Notes under the pieces: model-generated | Databases searched by the model: none | What the model saw: the letters and a program-made list of their open reading frames with translations, nothing else | Told to the model about the DNA's origin: nothing | Made by a program: the position numbers and the translations under genes | In this document: in pieces, positions 6,454 to 14,292 of the stretch | How the letters are laid out: each line of letters starts with the position of its first letter | How positions within the stretch are numbered: position 1 is the first letter of the stretch | NCBI GenBank assembly: GCA_035629935.1 | Contig: DASQLQ010000080.1 | Coordinates: 1-22,149, forward strand | Length of the DNA: 22,149 nucleotides | Source of the DNA: DASQLQ01 sp035629935 | GTDB lineage: Bacteria; Actinomycetota; CADDZG01; WHSQ01 | Reading direction: 5' to 3'

Positions 6454-7230
6454 CTAGCCGATATCCGGGGGAGGCGAGAACCATCCGATGTGGGTGCTCA
6501 CACCGCCATCGATCACGAACTCGGAGCCCGTTACATAGGCGGACTCGTCTGAACCCAGGTAGACCGCGAGATGCGCTATGTCCTCGCCGGTGCCGGCTCG
6601 CCCGATCGGGATGCCGGGGAAGAACGTGTCCAGGTCCACCTTTTGAAGACCCTGATTGCGCACCATCGGAGTGTCGATAGAGCCGGGATGAACCGAGTTG
6701 GCCCGGATACCGAACGAGCCAAGTTCGACGGCGGCCACCTTCGTCATTCCTCGCACGGCGAACTTACTTGCGGCGTACGCGACGAGACCGATCGCACCAT
6801 GCAACCCCTCGACCGACGACACATTGATGATCGAGCCACTCCCCGCACGCTTGAGGGCCGGGATGGCCGCTCGCATGCCGAGGAACACCCCGATCTGATT
6901 GACGTCGATGATCGCCTTGTAATCCTCGAGCGAAGAAGTCTCGATCTTCCCGAAGCCCAAGATGCCCGCATTGTTGATCAGCACATTGAGGGAGCCGAAG
7001 GTTCGCTCGGTTTCGGCGACGGCGTCGGACCAGTGCGATTCGTCACGCACGTCGAGGTGCAGGTAGAGAGCCGCTTCGCCGAGCTCTTCGGCGACGGCCT
7101 TGCCTTCGTCATCGAGGATGTCGGCGATCGCCACGCGAGCACCTTCTTCGACGAACCGCCGCGCGGTGGCCTCGCCCTGGCCGCGTGCCCCACCGGTGAT
7201 CAGTGCAACCTTGCCTTCCAGTCTGCCCAT
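6454..7230 (-). CDS. Classical short-chain dehydrogenase (3alpha/20beta-HSD-like)
   Basis: This 258-residue classical SDR has the cofactor motif TGGARGQG at 12-19, NNAG at 86-89, Asn111, and catalytic Ser139, Tyr152 and Lys156. The GQG turn (instead of GIG) and the C-terminal DGGVSTH tail are common in the 3alpha/20beta-hydroxysteroid dehydrogenase and related actinobacterial SDR group. ATG 7230 overlaps the acyl-CoA dehydrogenase stop by one base. A longer frame reaching 7641 is an out-of-frame read through that gene and was not used. It probably oxidises a hydroxyl on the steroid nucleus or side-chain CoA; substrate unknown. Confidence 0.82.
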   Translation of the reverse strand: MGRLEGKVALITGGARGQGEATARRFVEEGARVAIADILDDEGKAVAEELGEAALYLHLDVRDESHWSDAVAETERTFGSLNVLINNAGILGFGKIETSSLEDYKAIIDVNQIGVFLGMRAAIPALKRAGSGSIINVSSVEGLHGAIGLVAYAASKFAVRGMTKVAAVELGSFGIRANSVHPGSIDTPMVRNQGLQKVDLDTFFPGIPIGRAGTGEDIAHLAVYLGSDESAYVTGSEFVIDGGVSTHIGWFSPPPDIG

Positions 7231-8360
7231 CAGATGCCTAGCCGATCGCCGAGAACCTGCCGGTGGTAAGACGCGTCCCCGAACATCAGATCGGACGACT
7301 TCGCCCGGCGGTAATAGAGGTGGGCGTCGTGCTCCCAGGTGAACCCGATCCCACCGTGCACCTGGATGTTGTCGCACGACACCTTGAAGAATGCGTCGCC
7401 GCAGTAGGACTTGGCCAACGGCGCTGAGAGTCGCAGGTCTTCCCCGTCGTCGGCCGCGGCCCACATCGCGTAGTAGGCGGCGGTCTTGGCGGACTCCACT
7501 TCCAGCAGCATGTCGGCACAAAGGTGCTTCACGGCCTGGAACGCACCGATGGGACGCCCGAACTGGATGCGCTCCTTGGCGTAATCGACCGCCATGTCGA
7601 GACATCTCTGCGAGCCACCGGCCATCTCGGCCGACATACAAACGGAGACTTGATCGAGGGTCTTGGCGAGGGCGGCCTCCGCATCGTCACTGGTGCCCAG
7701 CAACCGGCCCAGCGTGTTCGAGAACTCCAAGCGAGCTTGCTTGCGAGTCATGTCGACGGTCTTGAGCGGCTGCCGGTCCAATCCCTCGGCTTGCCCATCG
7801 ACCAGGTAGAGCCCGACCTTGCCATCTTCTCCCCGCCCGCCCCCACGCGCGGCGACGACCAGGACGTTGGCGGTATGTCCGTCGATCACGTAACTCTTGA
7901 CGCCGTTCAGCTTGTAGGAATCGCCATCCAGCTTGGCCTCGACCGCGATCTTCTCGACATCCCAGCTACCCGACTCCTCAGCGAAGGCGAGCGTGGCGGT
8001 CTTCTCCCCCGCTGCGATCGCTGGGAGCAGCTCTGCCTTCTGCTCGTCCGTTCCGGCATTGAGGATCGCGTTCGTTGCTAGGCAGACGGTGGCGAAGAAC
8101 GGGGTGCATGCGAGTGCGCGGCCCATCTCTTCGAGCACGATGCCGAGCTCGACGAAACTGCCGCCTTGGCCTCCGTATGACTCGGGGATGTGGATGCCCT
8201 GCAGCGCAAGATCCTGTGCGATCTGTTTCCACACCACATCGTCGTAGCCTTCGTTTGTTTCCATCAACCGACGAACTTCCGTCGACGGCGACTTTTCGTC
8301 GAAGAACCGGCGCACAACCCTGCGCAGTTCCTCCTGCTCGTCGTTAAACGTGAAGTTCAC
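7230..8360 (-). CDS. Acyl-CoA dehydrogenase (FadE)
   Basis: This 376-residue acyl-CoA dehydrogenase has the N-terminal helical domain (FNDEQEELRR), the middle beta-domain (AFAEESGSWD near 125), and a C-terminal domain with ERIQFGRPIGAFQAVKH and VHGGIGFTWEHDAHLYYRRAK. It inserts the alpha,beta double bond in an acyl-CoA using FAD. Steroid dehydrogenases in actinobacteria are usually alpha2beta2 complexes of two different FadE proteins; no partner gene is in this window. The start is GTG 8360 with AGGAGG overlapping the Ltp3-like stop codon (TAGGAGG) six bases upstream. Which FadE family member it corresponds to cannot be settled by eye. Confidence 0.88.
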   Translation of the reverse strand: MNFTFNDEQEELRRVVRRFFDEKSPSTEVRRLMETNEGYDDVVWKQIAQDLALQGIHIPESYGGQGGSFVELGIVLEEMGRALACTPFFATVCLATNAILNAGTDEQKAELLPAIAAGEKTATLAFAEESGSWDVEKIAVEAKLDGDSYKLNGVKSYVIDGHTANVLVVAARGGGRGEDGKVGLYLVDGQAEGLDRQPLKTVDMTRKQARLEFSNTLGRLLGTSDDAEAALAKTLDQVSVCMSAEMAGGSQRCLDMAVDYAKERIQFGRPIGAFQAVKHLCADMLLEVESAKTAAYYAMWAAADDGEDLRLSAPLAKSYCGDAFFKVSCDNIQVHGGIGFTWEHDAHLYYRRAKSSDLMFGDASYHRQVLGDRLGI

Positions 8361-8369
8361 GGCCGCCTC

Positions 8370-9524
8370 CTATGGCTTCTCATCCGAGACGATCCACATC
8401 GCAAAGAACTGGGAACCGCCGCCGTAGGCATGGCCAAGGGCGACCTTTGCGCCGTCGACCTGGTGCTCGCCGGCTTCCCCACGGACCTGCAACGCGGCTT
8501 CAGCGAAACGGAGCATGCCCGAGGCCCCGATCGGATTCGTAGAGAGCACCCCACCCGACGGGTTGATGGGCAGATCACCGTCGAGCGCGGTCGTACCGTC
8601 ATCGACGAGTTTCCAGCCCGTGTTCTGCTCGGCGAAGCCGAGGTTCTCGAGCCACATCGGCTCGTACCAGGAGAAGGGGACATAGATCTCGGCCACGTCG
8701 ATATCGCGGTGAGGGTTCGTTACGCCCGCCTGTTTGTAGACCTCGGCTGCGCAATCGCGACCGGCGCGCGGGTCGACCTCGTCGCGCCCGGCCATGCCGA
8801 TCGGCTCACTGCGAACGGCGGTTCCGAGCACCCAGGCCGGATTCTTCACGCTGCCGGCAGCCGACTCGGATCCGAGCACCATCGCGCAGGCGCCGTCCGA
8901 CGAAGGACACGTCTCGAGATAACGGATCGGATCCCACAACATCGGCGAGTCCGCCACCTGCTCGAAACTGATGTCTTCCATCTGAAGGTGCGCGTAGGGG
9001 TTCTTGAGCGCGTTGACCCGGTCCTTGACCGCGACATTGATGCCGGTCGTGTCGGGGGCCGAGGAGCGGCGGATGTACTCCCGGATGTGGGGAGCGAAAT
9101 AACCACCCGCCCCGGCAACGATCGGCATCGAGAATGGGATCTTGGGCGCCAAGGCCCACATCACGTCGCTCTCCGATTGCTTTTCGAACGCGACCGTCAG
9201 GACGCGCTGATGGACCCCGGCCTGCACCAGATGTGACGCCACAACTGCCGTGGACCCACCAACGCTCCCGGCGGTGTGAACGCGCAGCATCGGTTTGCCT
9301 ACCGCCCCGAGCGCATCGGCGAGATACAGCTCGGGCATCACGACCCCCTCGAACATGTCCGGCGCCTTGCCGATCACAACCGCATCTATGTCAGCCCACT
9401 CGAGACCTGCATCCTCGAGGGCCCGAAGCGCCGCTTCTCGCACGAGGCCGGCGATCGACACGTCGTCGCGCTCGCTGTCGTGCTTCGTTTGACCTATGCC
9501 GAGGACCGCGCAGCGCTCTGCCAT
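8370..9524 (-). CDS. ltp3: Ltp3-like thiolase-fold protein (branched sterol side-chain degradation)
   Basis: This is a 384-residue thiolase-superfamily protein. Characteristic segments are VHTAGSVGGSTAVV (82-95), where the thiolase cysteine is missing, EIYVPFSWYEP (279-289) with Tyr281, and the C-terminal HAYGGGSQFFAMWIV. These match Ltp3-type proteins as I recall them. ltp3 and ltp4 of Rhodococcus rhodochrous are needed for C24-branched sterol side chains, pointing to an aldol-lyase role. I chose ATG 9524, which overlaps the Ltp4-like stop by one base (TAATG); the longer frame from 9566 would extend into that gene. The DUF35, DUF35, ltp4, ltp3 order resembles Rv3521-ltp4-ltp3 in M. tuberculosis. 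Confidence 0.78.
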   Translation of the reverse strand: MAERCAVLGIGQTKHDSERDDVSIAGLVREAALRALEDAGLEWADIDAVVIGKAPDMFEGVVMPELYLADALGAVGKPMLRVHTAGSVGGSTAVVASHLVQAGVHQRVLTVAFEKQSESDVMWALAPKIPFSMPIVAGAGGYFAPHIREYIRRSSAPDTTGINVAVKDRVNALKNPYAHLQMEDISFEQVADSPMLWDPIRYLETCPSSDGACAMVLGSESAAGSVKNPAWVLGTAVRSEPIGMAGRDEVDPRAGRDCAAEVYKQAGVTNPHRDIDVAEIYVPFSWYEPMWLENLGFAEQNTGWKLVDDGTTALDGDLPINPSGGVLSTNPIGASGMLRFAEAALQVRGEAGEHQVDGAKVALGHAYGGGSQFFAMWIVSDEKP

Positions 9525-10579
9525 TAGTTGCCCTCCAGCACGCAGACGAGGTTCTGTTGCAGGCAAGGTCCCGAGGTCGCGTGTGCGAGTGCCCGATCGG
9601 CGCTCGAATCCATGACACGAGTTGCAGCCTCGCCGATACGCGTGAGCCCTGCCACCATCATCGGATTCGCGGCCAGCGCTCCTCCCGAGGGATTGATCCT
9701 GGTTTTGTCACTCAGACCGAACTCATCGCGCAGGATCAGCTCCTGATGGGTGAACGGAGCGTGGATCTCGGCGACATCGAACCCGTCCTTCACGGCCCCG
9801 ACAGCCTCCGCCGCGATCCGGGCCGAGGGCGCTTTCTTGAGATCCCGTGCTCCGAGTGAGTGCGCGTCGATGCGATGGTCGATCGCCTTTATCCATGCCG
9901 GACGTTCGCACTTCTCGCGAGCGAGATCGCCGGCTGCCAGCACGATCGCGGCAGCACCGTCCGAGATCGGCGCACAATCGTGCTTCCGTAGAGGGTCGGC
10001 GATGTACGGCTCGTTCAGAAGGTCATTCGGATCGGTGTCGCCGGTGACCTGAGCGTTCGGATTGTCTCGGGCGTCGCGGCGACTGCGAGCAGCCACCTCG
10101 GCCATATCGAGCTCGGTGTGGTCCGAACCGTCCAGCAGGGAACGCGCTTGCAAGGCGGCGAGGCTCACCGAATCGGGCCACAACGGCGCAAGGTAGTAAG
10201 GATCGAGTTGCAGCGACAGGACATCGCGCAGCTCGCCGAGCGAGGACTTACCGAAGCAGTAGACGAGAGCCGAGTCCACATCACCGTGCTGCAAGCGCAC
10301 CCATGCTTCGTACAGGGCCCACGCTCCGTCCATCTCGACATGCGATTCACGGATCGGGGGCCACGCGCCGATGGCATCGAGCCCCATCACGAACGCGAAC
10401 GGTTGCCCGGCGAGGTAATCGCAAGAACCCGAGACGGTGAAGCCGATGTCTTTGCGGTCAATTCCCGAGCGCTCGACGGCTTCGGTCACGACCGGAACGA
10501 TCATCTCGACCTCATTGAGGTCGCTTTCTCGGCGAACGCTCGGCGCTTGCGAGAAGGAGATGACGGCTACGTCACGCAT
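9524..10579 (-). CDS. ltp4: Ltp4-like thiolase-fold protein
   Basis: This is a 351-residue, shorter thiolase-fold protein. SCDYLAGQPFAFV (52-64) and the ending ATSGPCLQQNLVCVL are typical of the Ltp4 group as I recall it. The nucleophile segment reads HVEMDGAWAL (80-89) with no cysteine, and the tyrosine conserved in Ltp2/Ltp3 is His273 (EIHAPFT). It may be a structural or modified-activity subunit acting with Ltp3 and the DUF35 proteins. ATG 10579 overlaps the DUF35 stop by one base. A much longer frame reaching 11221 runs over the two DUF35 genes in another phase and is not real. Confidence 0.75.
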   Translation of the reverse strand: MRDVAVISFSQAPSVRRESDLNEVEMIVPVVTEAVERSGIDRKDIGFTVSGSCDYLAGQPFAFVMGLDAIGAWPPIRESHVEMDGAWALYEAWVRLQHGDVDSALVYCFGKSSLGELRDVLSLQLDPYYLAPLWPDSVSLAALQARSLLDGSDHTELDMAEVAARSRRDARDNPNAQVTGDTDPNDLLNEPYIADPLRKHDCAPISDGAAAIVLAAGDLAREKCERPAWIKAIDHRIDAHSLGARDLKKAPSARIAAEAVGAVKDGFDVAEIHAPFTHQELILRDEFGLSDKTRINPSGGALAANPMMVAGLTRIGEAATRVMDSSADRALAHATSGPCLQQNLVCVLEGN

Positions 10580-11079
10580 CAGTCGGCACCTTCGATCGTC
10601 GCGATGACTTCCTGGAACGGAACGTCCGGTTCCCCAGTGGGCCGGAAATACTTGATGCTCTCGACCGTGGGTTTCATCTCTGACTCGTCGACCCACACGG
10701 CCTCCACCCGCATGCCCATGCGGACCTCTTCGGCGGCGACCTCTTGGATCAGATGCATGATCGGGATGTCGGCCCCGTCGAGCACGATCGATGCCGAGAC
10801 GTAGGGGCATTCGACCGCCTGGCCGGTAAAAGGCACGTTCACGACGCAGTAAGTCGTGATCGTTCCGGTGGGCTTTATCTGCACCTCCTCGGAGGTCGCG
10901 ACTCCACAGCGCGCGCAGGCACCTTTCGGGGGCACGTAGACATTGGTGCATTCGGGACATCGCTCCCCCACGATCTTGCGTTGCGCGATGCCACGAAGGA
11001 ACCGCGATACGGCCCTTCCCGGCGTGTACGAATAGTCGAGGCTGATCGGCGTCGCTATCTTCGTTATCGGGTCGCTCAT
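10579..11079 (-). CDS. DUF35 Zn-ribbon/OB-fold protein of the Ltp3/Ltp4 module
   Basis: This 166-residue DUF35 protein has an intact zinc ribbon (Cys41, Cys44, Cys55, Cys58) and an OB-fold from about residue 68 (PTGTITTYCVV). The start ATG 11079 overlaps the stop of the preceding DUF35 gene by four bases (ATGA). It is a paralogue of that gene: both begin with a conserved lead (DYSYTPGRAVSRFLRG here, EYPYTRSVGPVIGRFLTG there). Together they look like two halves of a tandem DUF35 partner for Ltp3/Ltp4. Confidence 0.83.
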   Translation of the reverse strand: MSDPITKIATPISLDYSYTPGRAVSRFLRGIAQRKIVGERCPECTNVYVPPKGACARCGVATSEEVQIKPTGTITTYCVVNVPFTGQAVECPYVSASIVLDGADIPIMHLIQEVAAEEVRMGMRVEAVWVDESEMKPTVESIKYFRPTGEPDVPFQEVIATIEGAD

Positions 11080-11525
11080 GACTGCTCCAGATCGAAGCAC
11101 TCGATGTCGTTGATGTGGCCGACGCGTTCGTCGCGCCATCGGACCTTGACCCGGGTTCCAACCTCGATCTTCTCGGGACTTCCTGCGTCGACCGCGTGCA
11201 GCAATCCTGTGTCTGCTCCATCGAGTTGGATCAAGGCCCATGCGAAGGGCCGATCGAGTGGGTTGTTGGCGCGCGGTTCGGGTTGCCACGACCACGTCGT
11301 AACGACGCCCGATGTACCGACCTCGACGAACTCATCCAGGTCGGCCCCCGTGTCGGGGTCATAGCCGGTCGGGGGGACGATCACCTTCCCGCTGGTTGAC
11401 CGGATGCCCTCGATCTTTCCGTCGCGCAAGCCTGTGAGAAACCGGCCGATGACAGGCCCCACGCTTCGCGTATAGGGGTATTCGAGTACGTGAGGCGCGT
11501 GGAGTGAAGTCTGAGTGTCGGTCAT
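11076..11525 (-). CDS. DUF35-like OB-fold protein without zinc-ribbon cysteines
   Basis: This 149-residue protein is clearly related to the downstream DUF35 gene in its N-terminal helix and OB-fold, but aligned by eye the four zinc-ribbon cysteines are Arg42, Ser45, Asp56 and Thr59. The core IVPP turn (49-52) is kept, so the fold is probably retained without zinc. The start at ATG 11525 is two bases after the FadD stop. It may pair with the Zn-containing DUF35 next door to form a two-subunit partner for Ltp3/Ltp4. I recall mycobacterial Rv3521 as about twice this length, which would fit a fused version; that is unverified. Confidence 0.75.
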   Translation of the reverse strand: MTDTQTSLHAPHVLEYPYTRSVGPVIGRFLTGLRDGKIEGIRSTSGKVIVPPTGYDPDTGADLDEFVEVGTSGVVTTWSWQPEPRANNPLDRPFAWALIQLDGADTGLLHAVDAGSPEKIEVGTRVKVRWRDERVGHINDIECFDLEQS

Positions 11526-11527
11526 AT

Positions 11528-13078
11528 TCAGATGGCGGTGGTGCGTCCCTGCCAGTAGGGATCGCGCACCTTGCGCTTATAGAGCTTGCCGTTCGGGTCG
11601 CGGGGCAACTCATCGATGAAGTCGACCGTCTTGGGGCACTTGAAGTGCGCGATGCGTTCTCGGCAGAAGTCGATCAGTTCCTTTTCCAGAGCCGGACCGG
11701 CATCCGATGAGTTGGTGGGTTGAACCACGGCTTTGACCTGCTCGCCCCACGCTTCGTCGGGGATGCCGAAAACGGCTACGTCATCGACCTTCGGGTGGGC
11801 CACAAGCGCGGCCTCGACCTCGGCGGGGTAGATGTTCACGCCGCCCGAGATGATCATGTCGGACTTGCGGTCGCACAGGAACAGATAACCGTCTTCGTCG
11901 AGGTAACCGATATCGCCGACGGTGAAGAAACCTTCTTTCCAGGACTCCTCCGTCTTGGCCTTGTCCTTGTTGTACTCGAACGTGTAATCGCCCATCTTGA
12001 TCCAGACGGTTCCCGGCTCTCCCGTTGGTGACGGGGTGCCATCGTCGTCAAGTACGCGGATCTCCGACATCGGCCACGGTGCACCCACGGTGCCGGGCTT
12101 CTTCAACCATTGCTCCGGTGTCGCCAGCGTTCCGCCCCCTTCGGTCGCCGCGTAGTACTCGTAGATGACAGGGCCCCACCAATCGAGCATCCGCTCTTTC
12201 ACGTCGATCGGGCAGGGGGCCGCGCTGTGCACGACCTGCCTCAGCGAGGACATGTCGTACTTGTCCTTCACTTCGCGAGGAAGGTCGAGCAGGCGGCGGA
12301 ACTGCGTCGGCACCATGTGTGTGTTCGTGACCTTGTAGCGATCGATCAGCCTGAGAGTTTCTTCTTCGTCCCACTTCTTCATCAGGACAACCGCATGGCC
12401 CGAGTGGAGGGCGGTCATCGAGAAGGTCATTACCGCGGTGTGATACAGCGGGGACACAACGACGTGAACGTTGTCTTTGTATGGCTCGATCCCGAACAGC
12501 AGGAAGAAGAACGTGAACAGCTCGGCTGCGGTGTCGGGATCGATGGGCGGGATCGCTCTGCGAACACCCTTCGGTCTGCCGGTGGTGCCGGCCGTGTAGT
12601 TCATGACTCCACCGGTGGCCCGGTCTTCGGGCAAACCTTCCGGCTGACCCTCTTTTATCTCTTCGTAGGAACGGAATCCGGTGAGCTTCCCGGTGACGAA
12701 GCGAGCCTCTTCGGGCATGTTCGCCTCATTAACGGCCGCTGCGCAGATGTCGCCGAACTCTTCGGCGCAGAACACCGCTTTCGACTCGGAGTCTTCGAGG
12801 ATGTACGAGATCTCGGGGGCCGCTAGGTGGTGGTTGATCGGAACCAGGTAGAGACCGGACTGCATGCACGCGAGGTAGAGCTCGATGAGCGCCGTGGAGT
12901 TGGGAAGGACGGCTGCGACGGCGTCTCCTTGCTTCACGCCCATTGCCCTGAGGCCGTGGACCAGCTTGTTGGATTCGGCGAACAGCTCGCCGGCGGTCAT
13001 CTCGGTGCCGTCGGGGGCGACGAGCGCGAGGTTCTCAGGGTGACGCTGCGCTACCTCCCAGAATCCCAGCTCGGCCAC
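11528..13078 (-). CDS. Acyl-CoA synthetase (FadD)
   Basis: This 516-residue adenylate-forming ligase has the P-loop TAGTTGRPKG at 162-171, YAATEGGG in the middle, GDIGYLDEDGYLFLCDRKSD near the hinge, and C-terminal PNGKLYKRK holding the catalytic lysine. The frame extends to 13138, but I place the start at GTG 13078. The KstR-like operator (13090-13103) would otherwise be inside the gene, and this GTG lies exactly 11 nt from the operator, as ATG 20991 does from its own copy. Translation is then probably leaderless. It is the first gene of the long minus-strand operon. It is not of the FadD19 subgroup; substrate unknown, a sterol or fatty acyl chain. Confidence 0.85.
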   Translation of the reverse strand: MAELGFWEVAQRHPENLALVAPDGTEMTAGELFAESNKLVHGLRAMGVKQGDAVAAVLPNSTALIELYLACMQSGLYLVPINHHLAAPEISYILEDSESKAVFCAEEFGDICAAAVNEANMPEEARFVTGKLTGFRSYEEIKEGQPEGLPEDRATGGVMNYTAGTTGRPKGVRRAIPPIDPDTAAELFTFFFLLFGIEPYKDNVHVVVSPLYHTAVMTFSMTALHSGHAVVLMKKWDEEETLRLIDRYKVTNTHMVPTQFRRLLDLPREVKDKYDMSSLRQVVHSAAPCPIDVKERMLDWWGPVIYEYYAATEGGGTLATPEQWLKKPGTVGAPWPMSEIRVLDDDGTPSPTGEPGTVWIKMGDYTFEYNKDKAKTEESWKEGFFTVGDIGYLDEDGYLFLCDRKSDMIISGGVNIYPAEVEAALVAHPKVDDVAVFGIPDEAWGEQVKAVVQPTNSSDAGPALEKELIDFCRERIAHFKCPKTVDFIDELPRDPNGKLYKRKVRDPYWQGRTTAI

Positions 13079-13089
13079 AGTCAGAAAAG

Positions 13090-13103
13090 TAGAACACGTT
13101 CTC
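13090..13103. promoter_or_regulatory. KstR-like operator overlapping the FadD promoter
   Basis: TAGAACACGTTCTC matches 13 of 14 positions allowed by the KstR consensus TnnAACnnGTTnnA, the last base being C. On the minus strand its end holds a -10-like TCTACT (13093-13088), which puts transcription start at or next to GTG 13078. A repressor here would mask the -10. Confidence 0.75.
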
Positions 13104-13135
13104 ATTATGCGAGCAAGCCGAGGTGCGCCCATTTT

Positions 13136-13149
13136 CATAACGTGTTCTA
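13136..13149. promoter_or_regulatory. KstR-like operator overlapping the alcohol dehydrogenase promoter
   Basis: The site CATAACGTGTTCTA matches TnnAACnnGTTnnA at all fixed positions except the first (C for T). The -10-like TCTAAT at 13146-13151 overlaps it on the plus strand. With the site at 13090-13103 it forms a pair 46 bp apart, centre to centre, controlling divergent genes. Confidence 0.7.
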
Positions 13150-13164
13150 ATTTTGGCTTCCCAA

Positions 13165-13183
13165 GCTTGAGACCCCTTCAAGC
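13165..13183 (+). other. Small hairpin in the alcohol dehydrogenase 5' leader
   Basis: GCTTGA, loop GACCCCT, TCAAGC gives a perfect six-bp stem within the predicted leader (from about 13158 to 13203), upstream of the Shine-Dalgarno AGAGGAG at 13191-13197. A role in RNA stability is possible; it could also be chance. Confidence 0.35.
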
Positions 13184-13203
13184 GACGGCGAGAGGAGACG
13201 GGC

Positions 13204-14283
13204 ATGAGAGGCGTTCTGATACGGGAACTGAACGCGGACCTAGAGGTGAGGGACGATTTCGAGGTGAAGGGGCCCGGCCCGGGCGAGGTCCGAGTCCGGA
13301 TCGTCGCCACCGGTCTGTGCCACTCCGATCTCTCGCTTCAGAACGGGACGCTGCCCCACCCCCTCCCCGCCGTGCCCGGGCACGAAGGTTCGGGCGAAGT
13401 CATCGCCGTCGGCGATGGAGTCAGGAACGTTTCCGAGGGTGACCACGTCATCATCACGTGGGTCCCTCCGTGCGGGGACTGCCTCTCCTGCATCGAAGGC
13501 CAGCCCTATCTGTGCGGGGCATTCCTCGAGCCGTCCTTGACCGACCCCCATTTCACAACCGACGGATTGGCTGCCTTCGGGTTCGCCGGCACGGGAACGT
13601 TCGTGGAAGAGACCGTCGTCCCATCGGAAGCGGTGATCAAGATCTCGAAGGAGGTCCCCTTCGACGTTGCTGCGCTGATCGGTTGTGGGGTCATGACCGG
13701 AGTAGGAGCTTCACTAAACACCGCTCAGATAAAGCCCGGCTCCTCGGTCGTCGTGTTCGGTTGTGGTGGTGTCGGGATCAGCGTTATCCAAGGAGCGCGC
13801 ATCGCCGGAGCGGCCGAGATCGTTGCTGTCGACGTGATGGAGCCGAAACTCGAACTCGCGAAGCAGTTCGGAGCCACGCACGCGGTTCTGCCCAATGACC
13901 TGCCGGGCATCCAATCGGAGCTGACCCAAGACCGTGGCTTCGATTACGCGCTCGAGGTCGTCGGACGTCCGGAGACGATCCGGTCAGCATGGGACGCGAC
14001 CCGTCGTGGTGGAGAAACGATCGTCGTCGGTGCCGGTGCCATGGACGCCATGGTTATGTTCTCGGCGTTCGAGCTCTTCTATTCGGCGAAAACGCTCAAG
14101 TGTTGTTGGTACGGCTCGGGCAATGTTCGAACCGACTTCCACAAGTTCCTGCGGTTCTGGGAGCAGGGGAAGTTGGACCTCGAGGGCATGATCACCAAAC
14201 GCTTGGACCTCTCGGAGATCAACGAAGCATTCAGCCAGTGCGCCAAGGGCGAGCTGATCCGCGCCCTAGTTGAATTTAAATAG
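13204..14283 (+). CDS. Zinc-dependent alcohol dehydrogenase (class III-like MDR)
   Basis: This 359-residue medium-chain dehydrogenase carries catalytic-zinc ligands Cys39, His60-Glu61 and Cys161. Structural-zinc cysteines are at 90, 93, 96 and 104. The Rossmann motif is GCGGVG at 186-191, and Asp210 indicates NAD preference. It is related to glutathione-independent, sometimes NDMA-dependent actinobacterial alcohol dehydrogenases. ATG 13204 follows AGAGGAG by six bases. The KstR-like promoter and convergent CYP125-like gene suggest it oxidises the C26/C27 alcohol made by the P450, or another sterol alcohol; this is inference. Its stop is nine bases from the P450 stop, with no terminator visible. 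Confidence 0.88.
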   Translation: MRGVLIRELNADLEVRDDFEVKGPGPGEVRVRIVATGLCHSDLSLQNGTLPHPLPAVPGHEGSGEVIAVGDGVRNVSEGDHVIITWVPPCGDCLSCIEGQPYLCGAFLEPSLTDPHFTTDGLAAFGFAGTGTFVEETVVPSEAVIKISKEVPFDVAALIGCGVMTGVGASLNTAQIKPGSSVVVFGCGGVGISVIQGARIAGAAEIVAVDVMEPKLELAKQFGATHAVLPNDLPGIQSELTQDRGFDYALEVVGRPETIRSAWDATRRGGETIVVGAGAMDAMVMFSAFELFYSAKTLKCCWYGSGNVRTDFHKFLRFWEQGKLDLEGMITKRLDLSEINEAFSQCAKGELIRALVEFK

Positions 14284-14292
14284 AGAAGCTGA

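Noticed and set aside
6571..7269. Plus-strand open frame opposite the SDR gene
   Set aside because: Its translation is Arg/Asp/His-rich with no domain, while the minus strand has full SDR motifs.
7231..7641. Upstream extension of the SDR at 6454-7230
   Set aside because: The extension reads through the acyl-CoA dehydrogenase gene out of phase; MGRLEGKVALITGG at 7230 is a standard SDR N-terminus.
8190..9236. Long plus-strand open frame opposite the acyl-CoA dehydrogenase and Ltp3-like genes
   Set aside because: It spans two convincing minus-strand genes and their boundary, with no domain or ribosome-binding support.
9525..11221. Extended minus-strand start for the Ltp4-like gene
   Set aside because: The extra residues are low-complexity, Arg-rich and overlap two DUF35 genes in another phase; ATG 10579 coupled to the preceding stop is the natural start.
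13161..13170. Possible KstR2 site (CAAGCTTG) before the alcohol dehydrogenase
   Set aside because: KstR2 sites need two bases between CAAG and CTTG; here there are none, and it lies within the predicted leader.
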